64,000 bases of DNA from Candidatus Obscuribacterales bacterium (GCA_019747875.1 JAIEQI010000101.1:1-64000), one strand, 5' to 3'; counted from the first letter of the stretch, positions 43,797 through 53,507 are shown. Notes: generated from the sequence alone by a model not told the origin. Numbers and translations: made by a program.

Positions 43797-44954
43797 TTAA
43801 GCCCAGGCTACGGCACTGCGTCTGCTTTGGGCTTTAACGGTTTTCTCTGCCGCGGCTTGATGATCGAGCACGCGACCAGTGTATTTCTCAATGTCGCGCA
43901 CAAGGTACTTATCTTCTTGGCTTACAAAGGAGAAAGCGACGCCAGGTTTGCCGGCTCTTCCTGTACGTCCGATGCGGTGAACGTAGTCCTCAGGTGAGTT
44001 GGGCAGATCGTAGTTAACTACGTGGCTGATCTGCGGTACGTCTAGTCCACGGGCTGCAACGTCAGTTGCTACCAGTACATTGAATTTTCCTTGGCGGTAC
44101 TTTGTAAGCGTTTTTTCTCTTTGCGCCTGTGAAATGTCTCCGTGAATCTCCTCGGCTTGAACGTTGGATGCACGAAGGCGGTCCTTGACCCATCCGGCCT
44201 TTCTCTTGGTACGCGTGAAGATAAGCACAGACTCCATGCAATGACCCTGCAAGAGGCTCAAGAGCAGATCGTCCTTGTCGAACTCGTGAACATGATAAAC
44301 ATGCTGGTCGATTTCCTTTGCCTCGATGCGCTCGACGTTTATGCGAATGATGAACGGATCGATCAAATATTGGGCTGCAAGACTTTGAACTTTGGAATCG
44401 AAAGTAGCTGAAAACATGAGCGTCTGCCGCTCTTTTGAAAGGTTCGCTATGATGCGGCGGATCTGAGGCATGAATCCCATATCCAGTAAGCGATCAGCCT
44501 CGTCCAGTACGAGTATTTCTATGTTTGATAGATTGACGGCATTTGATTCAAGCAAATCCAGCAAGCGCCCTGGGGTTGCAACGACAACGTCCGTGCCTTT
44601 TTTCAGTTTATCAATTTGCTTGTCGTATCCGACGCCTCCGTAAACCATTACGGTCTGCAAGCTACGACTCTTACTGAAGAGCTCGAATTGCTCGACGACC
44701 TGTATGCAAAGTTCTCTCGTGGGCACTAGGACCAGTGCTCTCGGGATCTTTTCATGTTCATCCAAGCACTCGATTATCGGAAGCGCATATGCTGCGGTTT
44801 TACCGGATCCAGTTTGCGCAGAAGCCATAATGTCTTCGCCTGCAAGGATTCGGGGAATAGCTCTCGTCTGTATTTCAGTCGGTTGCTGAAAATTGCACTT
44901 TTTCAAGGTAGAACAAATCAGCTTGGATAGCCCAAGCTCACTAAATGATGTCAA
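43797..44954 (-). CDS. DEAD-box RNA helicase (RhlE/DeaD-like)
   Basis: 385 residues from a TTG at 44954 (AAGGAA 7 nt upstream), which gives the usual beginning TSFSELGLSKL. A TTG at 45083 would add 43 residues without family character. Motifs: Q-motif (PTEIQTRAIP), AQTGSGKT, PTREL, ATPGR, DEAD, SAT, ATDVAARGLD and HRIGRTGRAG. It unwinds short RNA duplexes, for ribosome assembly or mRNA decay. The C-terminal tail is short, so it is a minimal two-RecA-domain enzyme. Confidence 0.9.
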   Translation of the reverse strand: MTSFSELGLSKLICSTLKKCNFQQPTEIQTRAIPRILAGEDIMASAQTGSGKTAAYALPIIECLDEHEKIPRALVLVPTRELCIQVVEQFELFSKSRSLQTVMVYGGVGYDKQIDKLKKGTDVVVATPGRLLDLLESNAVNLSNIEILVLDEADRLLDMGFMPQIRRIIANLSKERQTLMFSATFDSKVQSLAAQYLIDPFIIRINVERIEAKEIDQHVYHVHEFDKDDLLLSLLQGHCMESVLIFTRTKRKAGWVKDRLRASNVQAEEIHGDISQAQREKTLTKYRQGKFNVLVATDVAARGLDVPQISHVVNYDLPNSPEDYVHRIGRTGRAGKPGVAFSFVSQEDKYLVRDIEKYTGRVLDHQAAAEKTVKAQSRRSAVAWA

Positions 44955-45443
44955 TGTAGATTCCTTTTCTTCAAATTCACAGCCGCAAAGTATTGCCGGC
45001 AAATCTTTAGGTACTTCGACCAGGAAGGATAAAAGGTTGAATTTCCTGGGACCTTGGGGCTTTTCCCCGATTATGGCTGCCAAATGCCATATATGTATGG
45101 TCTCTCGAATTGTGCCACAGGTCTAAAAGCTTGTCAAAGGTTATTTTTGGGAATCCTCGCAAATTGTCATAATCTGGCGACTTTCGACGTCAAACTTCCG
45201 AACGATGACTTCTCTTGCTCTTCGGCGATTGACTTCTTTTGAAGGCAGCCATTCATCACTTGTTCATTTTGAAGATATTGAAACACGTGCGAAAAAACGC
45301 GTCCGAGATCATTTTCTGATCACAATCGCAAGCTAAGATACACGCGTAAGCTACTTTGAGTTCAAGCCAAAATCTTCAAGCCGGGATGCGCGTTATTTGC
45401 GTGCCCCTGCCGGATTGGCTTGGAAAGCCGAGTTTAGGTCTGC
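44955..45443. other. gene-free divergent region
   Basis: About 490 bases between the DEAD-box gene and the Hyf-like operon. It must carry both promoters. I see no clear sigma-70 pair, hairpin or repeat. Confidence 0.4.
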
Positions 45444-47429
45444 ATGTTTATGTTTCAACATCTGAATTTTTCGGCTACGACTTTTGCTATTGCAATTTTA
45501 TTTTGGTCGATACAGGTTCTTACTAGCTTACTATACGGAAAGAAATGTCGCCACGATATCTCTGCTTTTGTATTTTTAGTCCCCTCTGCCCTTTTGTTGT
45601 TATCGGCGATCTCCGCGTGGCTTCAGCCCTCTATCCATTTTGCTTCTAACTCGATTCTCATGATCGGCACTGAAGTGCTCTCCATGAAACTTGATCTGCT
45701 TTCGAGTCTTTTTCTTTTTCTCCTTGCAGCAATAGGTTCCTGCACTTCAATCTTCTCGCTGTCTTATCTGCCGCATCTCAAAGATCATCTTCATCCGGGA
45801 CATTACTGGTCTGCTTTATCGCTGTTCATGTTGTCCATGAGCATGTTACTTGTTAGTGCCAATGCTCTTTCGTTTTTGGTTTTTTGGGAGTTGATGGCTC
45901 TTTCTTCTTTTGCGCTGATTGCCTCCGAGCATCAAAAGCACAAAGTTCGAGATGCTGCTGTTGTATACCTGACTGCAACTAGAATCGCAACCGCGTGTTT
46001 AACGGCAGGATTCGTCTTGATGTTTTCTGTTGTACATAGCTGGGATTTTTCAGCATGGTCCTTCAGCCGAACTAACTTGTTGCCTGCCCTTTTGATTGCT
46101 GTTGGTCTGTGTATCAAGTCGGGTCTCTGGCCATTCCATCTTTGGCTTCCTTACGCTTACACTGCAGCACCATCTCCGGTATCAGCAATCATGAGCGGTG
46201 TGATGACCAAACTTTCACTTTATGCCGCCATTAGAATATTGGTCAATGGCGGCGTTGATTCTTTAATAATTATCGGACTTTTCCTGGTACTAGGACTGAT
46301 CTCGGCATTTTGGGGTCTGCTTTTTGCTCTTGTACAGCAAGATCTTAAAAAGTTGCTTGCTTATTCAAGCATTGAAAATCTCGGCATAATTTTCTGTGGA
46401 TTGGGACTTGCTTTACTTGCTCGCCGTTTGAATATTCCGGATGCCGCCTGTTTAGCTCTGACTGCTTGCATTTTTCAGACCTTCAATCATGGATTTTTTA
46501 AACCACTTCTATTTTTATGTGCTGGAACTATAGATGTTGCGGCAAATACTCGCGATTTATCACAATTGGGTGGGCTGGCAAGGCGTCTGCCGTTTACTAT
46601 GATTTGCTTTTTGCTCGGTTCTATAGCGCTTTGTGCGCTTCCTCCCCTGAATGGTTTTGCCAGCAAATGGTTGCTTTACACAGCGCTCTTTCATCAAGCC
46701 TGGGAATCACCTCAAATCTTTGTTCGGGCACTTTGTCTAGTTTGGATTGGTACGCTAGGCCTTGTTGGAGGCTTGGCAATCTTTTGTTTTACCCGGGCAA
46801 TTGGAATCACTTTTTTGGGAAATGCTCGTTCGAGTGCAGCCGGCAATGCGGATGAGCTTGGCAAATCCAGCCGGATAGCACAAGCGATATTGGCATCAGC
46901 TTGTGTCCTTATTGGGTTGGCTTCTCCTTTTGTGGCTCAACACATACAAACGATCGCGTGTGTATCTTTGAAAATTCCTGTTCCGCATGCCTCCCCATTT
47001 CAGCTTCCACTGGCCACCGTCACCTTGTTTTCTGTTCTGGCGATTGCATTTCTTTATGCGTTTTTTCTGAATGCTTCGAAAATCAGAATGTTTAATACTT
47101 GGGATTGTGGTTTTGGCGCGTTATCGGCAAGAACCCAAATAGGCTCTCTTAGTTTTACGCAGCCCATCGCAAGGATCTTCAGTCCGATCTTGAGGTACAA
47201 ACTGCTTATTGAAATTAACGGAAAAGACCGCCGTCACTTTCCAGAATCAATTCAGACTGAAGCCCAGACGATATCGGTCTTGGAGACGAAAGTTTATTTG
47301 CCCATACTTGCTTTTATCAGAAGAGCCGCTGGACTGTTTGCAAAGATACAAGCTGGCTCCATACACCTTTATCTCTTGTATCTCTGTATAACCCTGGCTC
47401 TCCTTATTATTGTGGGGGCCTATCTATGA
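45444..47429 (+). CDS. hyfB: Hyf-like membrane subunit B (NuoL/Mrp-type antiporter-like)
   Basis: 661 residues, about 14-16 membrane helices. The conserved antiporter core is present: FLVFWELMALSSFALIASEH (about 140-160), KSGLWPFHLWLPYAYTAAP (about 228-246), SPVSAIMSGVMTKLSLYAAI and QQDLKKLLAYSSIENLGII, with the lysines and histidines used for proton transfer. A soluble insert (about 560-610) follows helix 14, as in HyfB/HycC. In hydrogenase-4-type complexes this subunit pumps ions. Its stop overlaps the next start (ATGA). Confidence 0.9.
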   Translation: MFMFQHLNFSATTFAIAILFWSIQVLTSLLYGKKCRHDISAFVFLVPSALLLLSAISAWLQPSIHFASNSILMIGTEVLSMKLDLLSSLFLFLLAAIGSCTSIFSLSYLPHLKDHLHPGHYWSALSLFMLSMSMLLVSANALSFLVFWELMALSSFALIASEHQKHKVRDAAVVYLTATRIATACLTAGFVLMFSVVHSWDFSAWSFSRTNLLPALLIAVGLCIKSGLWPFHLWLPYAYTAAPSPVSAIMSGVMTKLSLYAAIRILVNGGVDSLIIIGLFLVLGLISAFWGLLFALVQQDLKKLLAYSSIENLGIIFCGLGLALLARRLNIPDAACLALTACIFQTFNHGFFKPLLFLCAGTIDVAANTRDLSQLGGLARRLPFTMICFLLGSIALCALPPLNGFASKWLLYTALFHQAWESPQIFVRALCLVWIGTLGLVGGLAIFCFTRAIGITFLGNARSSAAGNADELGKSSRIAQAILASACVLIGLASPFVAQHIQTIACVSLKIPVPHASPFQLPLATVTLFSVLAIAFLYAFFLNASKIRMFNTWDCGFGALSARTQIGSLSFTQPIARIFSPILRYKLLIEINGKDRRHFPESIQTEAQTISVLETKVYLPILAFIRRAAGLFAKIQAGSIHLYLLYLCITLALLIIVGAYL

Positions 47430-48364
47430 TCAGCTTAGTTATTTCTTGGCTGAATTTTTTTCTTGCCATCCTCTTATTGCCGCCTTTGATTCTTAGTTTG
47501 ATTCGCAAGACGAAGGCTCGTCTGCAAAATCGCGTCGGTCCAAGCTGGTTCCAGCCGATATACGATTGGAGCAAGCTCTGCCGAAAGGATGAAACTCTGA
47601 GTTCAACGCTAACCTGGATATTCAGGGGGAGCGCTGCCCTGAATTTCATTTTGGTACTTTTGCTGGCTCTTTTCCTTCCATGGATATCGTTCAAGCCAAG
47701 TTTTACCGGTGACGATATATTTCTTGCTATCTACGTGCTCGCTCTGGCGCGTTTCTTTTCTTTGCTCGCCTCACTAGATTCTGGTTCTGCCTTCGGCGGT
47801 TTTGCGGCTAGCCGTGAAGCGACGCTTTCACTCCTTGTGGAACCTGCCTTCATGCTTGCTCTTGTAGCACTGGGCATAAACGCAAGAAGCTCCAGTCTAT
47901 CCGCCATTTTTTCTTATTCAACCGATGCTAACAATCAAGTCGTATGTTTCCTTGCCGGAACAGGCATTCTTCTTTCGAGCCTGGTAGAACTCTCAAGGAT
48001 GCCTATTGATGATCCAACTACACACCTTGAATTGACAATGGTTCATGAGGCGATGATTCTTGAAGCTTCAGGGCGAAACTTGCTTTTAGTAGAAGTTTCC
48101 TACGCGCTTAAGATGACCGTTTTGTTGGGCTTAAGTGCGCAGTGCTTTATCCATGCATTGCAAGCAAACATTGTTTGTCCCAAACTTCTCTTGGTGATAC
48201 TGAGTTATCTGGGCATCCTAGGTCTGGCGGCACTGGTCGGCCTGATCGAAGGGCTGACTGTAAAGCTCCACTGGCGAAAGGATCCTGAGTTTATTGCTTA
48301 TGCTCTGACAATGAGTCTCTTAGCCTGTTTTATTAGCATTGGTCAGGGAGCAACCTTCAAATGA
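47426..48364 (+). CDS. hyfC: Hyf-like membrane subunit C (NuoH-like)
   Basis: 312 residues with about eight membrane helices. The NuoH-type loop RLQNRVGPSWFQPIYDWSKL (near residue 30) and the acidic quinone-side motif SRMPIDDPTTHLELTMVHEA are intact. This subunit anchors the peripheral arm and couples redox to ion movement. It overlaps both neighbours by 4 nt (ATGA), so translation is coupled. In its family, quinone binding is not required for hydrogenase-type members. Confidence 0.92.
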   Translation: MISLVISWLNFFLAILLLPPLILSLIRKTKARLQNRVGPSWFQPIYDWSKLCRKDETLSSTLTWIFRGSAALNFILVLLLALFLPWISFKPSFTGDDIFLAIYVLALARFFSLLASLDSGSAFGGFAASREATLSLLVEPAFMLALVALGINARSSSLSAIFSYSTDANNQVVCFLAGTGILLSSLVELSRMPIDDPTTHLELTMVHEAMILEASGRNLLLVEVSYALKMTVLLGLSAQCFIHALQANIVCPKLLLVILSYLGILGLAALVGLIEGLTVKLHWRKDPEFIAYALTMSLLACFISIGQGATFK

Positions 48365-49005
48365 CGGCAACTATGTTGGACTGCTGTGCAATTGCAGCTG
48401 CCTTGTGCGCGACGTTCATGGCAGGATCAAGGCACCTCAAAAGAAACATTTTATTCTATACGCTGCAGACAATTCTCTTGGCTTTTGCAACTGCTATACG
48501 GGGTTCTTTGCAAAGTGAAGAACAGTTATATCTAATAGCGATAGCAATCGCTTTGCTCAAAGCAATTTCTATTCCTCTTTTCTTGCGATGGATCGTAAGG
48601 AAGCTTTGCATTTACAGCGATCCTGGCATTATGATTGCGCCGCCGCTCGTGATGCATTTGAGTTTGATCTTATTTGCGTGCAGTTACTTTGAAATTGCCT
48701 CGATTGGGCATTCGAAAGGCTCAAGTATGGCAGCCTCGGCTTCTGCATCGCTCTTGCTCACTGGGCTTCTTTTGATGCTCACCAGGCGGACGGCTCTGAG
48801 CCAGATCATTGGATTTCTAGTCATTGAAAACGGCATCTACTTATTTGCGATGACACAAACTACAGGTATGCCCTTGATCGTCGAGATGGGCATCTTGCTA
48901 GATGTTTTGGCTGGGGTGATGATCGCCGGTCTTGTTGCGTTCAGAATTCAGAAGAGTTTTGAACATATTGATGTCACCCAGCTGGCGGAGTTGAAGGACG
49001 AATGA
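48361..49005 (+). CDS. hyfE: Hyf-like membrane subunit E (NuoK-like)
   Basis: 214 residues with six or seven hydrophobic helices, including the NuoK-type core LLTGLLLMLTRRTALSQIIG and LVIENGIYLFAMTQTTGMPL, where the glutamate (VIENG) is the conserved proton-path acid. Length and two-part layout fit HyfE/HycD-type proteins rather than the shorter NuoK. Coupled by 4-nt overlaps on both sides. Confidence 0.88.
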   Translation: MTATMLDCCAIAAALCATFMAGSRHLKRNILFYTLQTILLAFATAIRGSLQSEEQLYLIAIAIALLKAISIPLFLRWIVRKLCIYSDPGIMIAPPLVMHLSLILFACSYFEIASIGHSKGSSMAASASASLLLTGLLLMLTRRTALSQIIGFLVIENGIYLFAMTQTTGMPLIVEMGILLDVLAGVMIAGLVAFRIQKSFEHIDVTQLAELKDE

Positions 49006-50432
49006 CAAATCTAATACTGATTGTTGCTCTTCCTTTGCTGATGGCGGTTCTCGGCTTCTCAGCGCATAAGCTGCCTTTCTTCAAACAACTTATTGCGTTT
49101 TGCGCATGGTATCAAATAGGAATCGAACTCTTTCTGTTTCGTGCTCTTTTCACTGGAAAAGATTCAGTGCACTTTGTCGATGGCCTGGTCGCCGACCGAA
49201 CTGGCGCATTATTCGCCCTGCTAGCCTGTTTTGTTGTTGCATCGGCACTTTGTCATGCTTGTGTGTTTTTCAAGAATGAAGGTGTAGACAGGCATAAATC
49301 ATCCCGTCGAAATGTAGGAATCTTTTTCGGTAGCAGCGGCTTGTTTTTGTTAGCTATGACCTTGCTTTGCATCTGCAACAACCTCGGTTATTTGTGGATC
49401 TGTATTGAGGCCACGACTTTGGTATCGGCCCCGTTAGTTTTTTATTCGCGTGATAAACATGCACTGGAAGCAACGTGGAAGTACTTGATCATCTGCAGTG
49501 TAGGCATAGCATTTGCCTTGCTAGGTACAATCATGATTTTCGCATCAAGCCAGCAGCAAACCGAAGATGGCACACTCCACTTGACGGAGCTTATGGCCCG
49601 TGCTGGAACTTTAGACTATCCGTTGCTGCGAATGGGATTCATATTGTGCTTTCTTGGCTACGGAACAAAGGCCGGCGTCTTTCCCATCCACAGCTGGCTA
49701 CCAGATGCTCACTCGGAAGCGCCAGCGCCGGCTTCAGCGATGCTTTCTGGCGCTCTATTAAATTGCGCGTTGTTGGCAATATGGAGAATTTCTCAGGTCG
49801 TTGTTGCTGCCGGGCATCCGGAATTGGCTCTGAAACTGCCACTTGTTTTTGGCACAGTTACGGTTGCTGCTGCTAGTTTGTTCTTAGTCAAACAAAGCGG
49901 CATTAAAAGACTGTGGGCCTATTCGAGCATTGAAAATGTCGGATTAATGTTAACAGCCATCGGTTTGGGCGCGGCTCCTTTGTTCTTTCTGCAAGCACTC
50001 AATCATAGTCTTGCGAAGGTTGCCGCATTTTTATTGGCAGGCAATTTTGTTCAAGCCTGTGGATCAAAAAAACTTTCCGAGCTTAAGGGCTTGTTGATTC
50101 TGTCTCCTAGCTGGGCTATTTTGCTTGCTTTGGCCGCCATTGCCGTCACTGGTGCACCGCCATTTGGGGCCTTCATTTCCGAACTGTATATGCTGACAAA
50201 GAGTAATGAAATGGATCTCTGCTTCGTCTTTGTCACCCTTGTAGTTTCGCTGACGATCGGCTTTATCGCGGTTTGTTATCACGTAAGCGGATGCCTGTGG
50301 GGTAAACCTGCTATTGCAAGTATTAATGCCAATACGAGTTGGCTGAGCATTCTCATTCCGGCAACCCTGATCTTCTTAGCGCTTCTACTCGGTGTTACCC
50401 CAATTTCGAAGTACATTATTGAAGTTTTTTAG
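49002..50432 (+). CDS. hyfF: Hyf-like membrane subunit F (NuoN/L-like antiporter)
   Basis: 476 residues with about 13-14 helices. Signature segments: LWICIEATTLVSAPLVFYSR, KAGVFPIHSWLPDAHSEAPA, PASAMLSGALLNCALLAIWR and KRLWAYSSIENVGLMLTAIG. This is the second antiporter-like subunit of the complex. The conserved Glu (CIEATT), Lys (TKAGVFP) and His (PIHSW) residues are present. It is followed after 8 nt by the large-subunit gene with AGGAAG as ribosome site. Confidence 0.92.
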   Translation: MTNLILIVALPLLMAVLGFSAHKLPFFKQLIAFCAWYQIGIELFLFRALFTGKDSVHFVDGLVADRTGALFALLACFVVASALCHACVFFKNEGVDRHKSSRRNVGIFFGSSGLFLLAMTLLCICNNLGYLWICIEATTLVSAPLVFYSRDKHALEATWKYLIICSVGIAFALLGTIMIFASSQQQTEDGTLHLTELMARAGTLDYPLLRMGFILCFLGYGTKAGVFPIHSWLPDAHSEAPAPASAMLSGALLNCALLAIWRISQVVVAAGHPELALKLPLVFGTVTVAAASLFLVKQSGIKRLWAYSSIENVGLMLTAIGLGAAPLFFLQALNHSLAKVAAFLLAGNFVQACGSKKLSELKGLLILSPSWAILLALAAIAVTGAPPFGAFISELYMLTKSNEMDLCFVFVTLVVSLTIGFIAVCYHVSGCLWGKPAIASINANTSWLSILIPATLIFLALLLGVTPISKYIIEVF

Positions 50433-50440
50433 AGGAAGCC

Positions 50441-51922
50441 ATGAAAGTTGAAGTTCAGAATTTAAGCCTGCAAGAGCGCGAGCCTCAAATTCATGAGCTC
50501 GTAAGGAGCGAGGGAATGCGCGTTGGGATTACCAGTTCCATAGACGGTGGTCAGCTCATTACTTTACTCATTGACCCTACAAGCGGCAGAGCCTATCTCT
50601 TCGACACGCCCTTGGAGGCTGCCAATTATCCATGCTTGACTCGGAGAATCCCGGCCTGCCACTGGCAAGAGCGGATTCTCTGGAATATGTTCGGTTTGGT
50701 ACCTGACGGGCATCCTCGCCTGAAAAAGGTATTGCTCCACGAATCCTATGATGCAGATTTCTTTCCATTATTATCAGAGCGCTATCTCAGCAGGACTCCT
50801 CTTCAAGAACACCAGGGGCAATACCAATTCCTAGAAGTCAAAGGCGAAGGGGTTTATGAGATTCCTGTCGGACCAATTCATGCCGGAATAATTGAGCCTG
50901 GGCATTTCCGGTTCAGCTGTTTTGGTGAGCTTATTCTCAATTTGGAAATACGCCTGGGCTATGTTCACCGCGGCATTGAGAAGAAACTGACGCAAGTTGA
51001 CTGGCGAAAAGGGCGTTTTGTCGCCGAAGCTGCGGCCTCTGACAGCGCGGCCGCCTATGCCCTTGCGTACTCGGAATGCATCGAGTCCATGTTTTCCATT
51101 GAGCTACCTTACAGAGCCAAACTTCTGCGAACACTTGCGCTAGAGATTGAACGCATCGGGATGCATTTGGCAGACCTTGCTGGTATCGCTGGTGATATTG
51201 GATTCATTGGAGTTGCGTCGTCTTTTCAGCGAATTCGGGGACTTACGTTTTCCATGGCCGAACTCCTGAGCGGGCAAAGATTCCTACGCGCTTTCATTTG
51301 TCCCGGTGGGGTTGTTAGAGAGCCGACAAAGCTCACCCTCAATCAAATTTCCAGCTGTGCCGAAAACTTAAGTAATCAGTGCAAGGTTTTACTTGAAATG
51401 CTTTTGGAAAGCCAGGGGGTTGATGATCGGCTGAGAGGGATTGGACGTGTCAATTTATCGTTGGCTTCTGATTTTGGCCTGGTTGGCATTGCCGGGCGTG
51501 CATCTGGCCTCAAGTATGATGTTCGCCAGTTTCGCAGTGAATATGAAACTTTCACTCCGGCCTTTCACAAGTTAGGCGATGTGCTGGCAAGAGTGGCTGT
51601 GCGTGCTGAGGAAATCAAAATGAGTATTGAGATAATTCGTTCAGTTTTGGCCCGTCTTGAAATTCCTGGGTCCTCATATCAGCCGTTACCAGACCGTCTG
51701 CCTAGCAACTCTGTCGGTCTATCAATTGTCGAAGCTCACCGTGGGGAGCTTATTCACCTTGCTTTCACCGATGAACAAGGGTGCATAAGCCGGTATTGCA
51801 TAAAAGATCCTAGCGTGAACAATTGGACGGCTTTAGCTATGGCTGTACGAAACAATCTGGTGGCGGATTTTCCTCTATGCAATAAAAGCTTTTCTCTGGC
51901 ATACAGCGGACATGATCTATAA
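50441..51922 (+). CDS. hyfG: Hyf-like catalytic-arm subunit G (NuoC-NuoD fusion) lacking nickel ligands
   Basis: 493 residues. Residues 1-130 form a NuoC-like domain (QERILWNMFGLVPDGHP, 76-92). The rest is the NuoD/large-subunit fold (EIPVGPIHAGIIEPGHFRF, then GYVHRGIEKKL, then EIERIGMHLADLAGIAGD). In [NiFe] hydrogenases two C-x-x-C pairs bind the metal. Here the first site reads FVAEAAASDSAAAYA (about 193-206) with no cysteine, and the C-terminal one is PLCNKSFSLAYSGHDL with a single cysteine. So it cannot be a normal hydrogenase; it fits the energy-converting-hydrogenase-related (Ehr) class. The electron acceptor is unknown. Confidence 0.9.
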   Translation: MKVEVQNLSLQEREPQIHELVRSEGMRVGITSSIDGGQLITLLIDPTSGRAYLFDTPLEAANYPCLTRRIPACHWQERILWNMFGLVPDGHPRLKKVLLHESYDADFFPLLSERYLSRTPLQEHQGQYQFLEVKGEGVYEIPVGPIHAGIIEPGHFRFSCFGELILNLEIRLGYVHRGIEKKLTQVDWRKGRFVAEAAASDSAAAYALAYSECIESMFSIELPYRAKLLRTLALEIERIGMHLADLAGIAGDIGFIGVASSFQRIRGLTFSMAELLSGQRFLRAFICPGGVVREPTKLTLNQISSCAENLSNQCKVLLEMLLESQGVDDRLRGIGRVNLSLASDFGLVGIAGRASGLKYDVRQFRSEYETFTPAFHKLGDVLARVAVRAEEIKMSIEIIRSVLARLEIPGSSYQPLPDRLPSNSVGLSIVEAHRGELIHLAFTDEQGCISRYCIKDPSVNNWTALAMAVRNNLVADFPLCNKSFSLAYSGHDL

Positions 51923-51931
51923 GGTGATCTA

Positions 51932-52741
51932 ATGATAAGGCTTCTCACTTACTTGATTCGAAACGGCATTGTTACGAGAGCAGACTCCTTTGCTGAGTTG
52001 CCCGAAACATCAAACGGAATGCCAAAACTGAGTGATAACCCGTGTCTAGGCGATGCATGTCGCGTTTGTGAGCAAGTCTGTCCGACCGAGGCGATCCGAA
52101 TCGAGCCCACCGTTGCAGAGGGAGCTACGCTGTCGCCTTGTGTTACTTTGGATAGAGGTGCCTGCATCAATTGCTCTTTGTGCGTAGACCTTTGTTCTAC
52201 ACACACTATTGTGACTGATCGAGATCCGCGGACGGCTTCAAAAAATCGCGAAGAATTAGTGCTGCGGTCTTCTGAGATTTCGAAGGCTTCCAAAGAGAGC
52301 TCAAGACTAGTTCAGAATCCTTTTAAGAAATCAATAGCATGCAGAGTCGTTTCCACTGGCTGCAGTGCATGCGATCAAGAAATCGCAGCGGCCAGTAATC
52401 CGATTTTTGATATGGAGCGGTTCGGAATTCATGTGGTCGCATCGCCACGCTTTGCTGACGTATTGCTGGTGACTGGACCTGTTCCAAAGTCCATGCATGA
52501 AGCTTTGAAGCGTTGTTATGGCGCGATGTCTGAGCCAAAAAGAGTGATAGCGGTTGGAACTTGCGCATGCACCGGTGGTGTTCATCGAGGCTCTTATTCA
52601 GAATCGAACGGCATTGGCGATTTGCTGCCGGTCGACGTATACATACCAGGTTGCCCACCGCACCCGGCAAGCATTATTGCCGGAATTATGCTTTTAATGG
52701 ATCGCCTGCCGGGCCTTCACGACAAGAAGAAAGACAAGTAG
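51932..52741 (+). CDS. hyfI: Hyf-like ferredoxin/small-subunit fusion (HyfH-HyfI)
   Basis: 269 residues. An N-terminal 8Fe-type ferredoxin domain has Cys38, 43, 46, 50 (CLGDACRVCEQVCP) and Cys78, 81, 84, 88 (CINCSLCVDLC). The C-terminal NuoB/HyfI domain has its four cluster cysteines at 144 and 147 (STGCSACDQE), 211 (GTCACTGG) and 241 (IPGCPPHP). So the iron-sulphur chain is complete even though the large subunit has lost nickel ligands. Fusion of the two units in one chain is less common than separate genes. GGTGA lies just before the ATG. Confidence 0.9.
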   Translation: MIRLLTYLIRNGIVTRADSFAELPETSNGMPKLSDNPCLGDACRVCEQVCPTEAIRIEPTVAEGATLSPCVTLDRGACINCSLCVDLCSTHTIVTDRDPRTASKNREELVLRSSEISKASKESSRLVQNPFKKSIACRVVSTGCSACDQEIAAASNPIFDMERFGIHVVASPRFADVLLVTGPVPKSMHEALKRCYGAMSEPKRVIAVGTCACTGGVHRGSYSESNGIGDLLPVDVYIPGCPPHPASIIAGIMLLMDRLPGLHDKKKDK

Positions 52742-52816
52742 TTCGCTTCGTGATAAAGTACATCCTGGGATTTCGCCTTGACATGCTTGCAAAGAGAGAT
52801 TCGGAAGGAGTCTAAG

Positions 52817-53458
52817 ATGAACAGTCTTCCATCAGTGAAGATGGATGAAAATTATCGTGGTCGGCTCAAAGAGTTCCACACCAAGGACGATATTCCAGCA
52901 GAGTGGAGAGACACGCCGATCGAGGCCTTCATTCTCTCTCAGAATTTCGGCTGGCCCGTGCAACCTTCCGGGCATCCGGAGCTGCTGATCTCTACATGCA
53001 TCGAGTTTCGTTATGCCCTTCCAATTCCGCGTATGTATGCTTATGTCATTCGCCGGGCCAGTGGTCGCGTGATTGGATCCGAATTCAGTGTCGGATACAC
53101 CTTGTCAAAAGGTGTCAGAAACCTTGTCCTTATCGGCCACAATGACTGTGGCATGTGCAAGATGTCTGAAAATGCACCGGGTGTAGTGGCAGCGTTTGTT
53201 GAGCAAGGCTGGTCGAAAGAAGCCGCCGAAGCCTATGTGCAAAAACATGGAACTCGCCATGCTATTGAGGATGAACTTGATTCACTGAAAGATGAATTCA
53301 TGCGGCTGAAGACTCTATTTCCCAAGATAAATATCGCACCGCTTTTCGTTTGTCTGCATGATAGTCGGCTATATCTGCCTGAATGGTATTCGAAGGACCT
53401 GGGCTGCGAACCGGCGTATAACCACGTGAGCGATCAGCTCATCGCCAGTCTGCCATAA
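52817..53458 (+). CDS. beta-carbonic-anhydrase-like protein
   Basis: 213 residues from the ATG at 52817, fixed by AGGAG 7 nt upstream. Zinc ligands are visible: Cys61 in STCIEFRY, and His108 and Cys111 in IGHNDCGMCKM. The usual C-x-D-x-R dyad is C-I-E-F-R (Glu63, Arg65), a conservative change. Downstream is VQKHGTRHAIEDELDSLKD and a C-terminal APLFVCLHDSRLYLPEWY. It would interconvert CO2 and bicarbonate. It lies 75 nt after the Hyf-like operon on the same strand, suggesting a functional link with the membrane complex. Activity is not certain given the Glu. Confidence 0.75.
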   Translation: MNSLPSVKMDENYRGRLKEFHTKDDIPAEWRDTPIEAFILSQNFGWPVQPSGHPELLISTCIEFRYALPIPRMYAYVIRRASGRVIGSEFSVGYTLSKGVRNLVLIGHNDCGMCKMSENAPGVVAAFVEQGWSKEAAEAYVQKHGTRHAIEDELDSLKDEFMRLKTLFPKINIAPLFVCLHDSRLYLPEWYSKDLGCEPAYNHVSDQLIASLP

Positions 53459-53507
53459 TCTTGAAAGTGCAATAGCCAGGCAGCGGCGCGCCTATAACTG
53501 GAAAAAC

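Noticed and set aside
45444..52741. Active [NiFe] hydrogenase-4 or formate hydrogenlyase
   Set aside because: The large subunit lacks the nickel cysteine pairs, and no hydrogenase maturation genes or formate dehydrogenase are present in the window.
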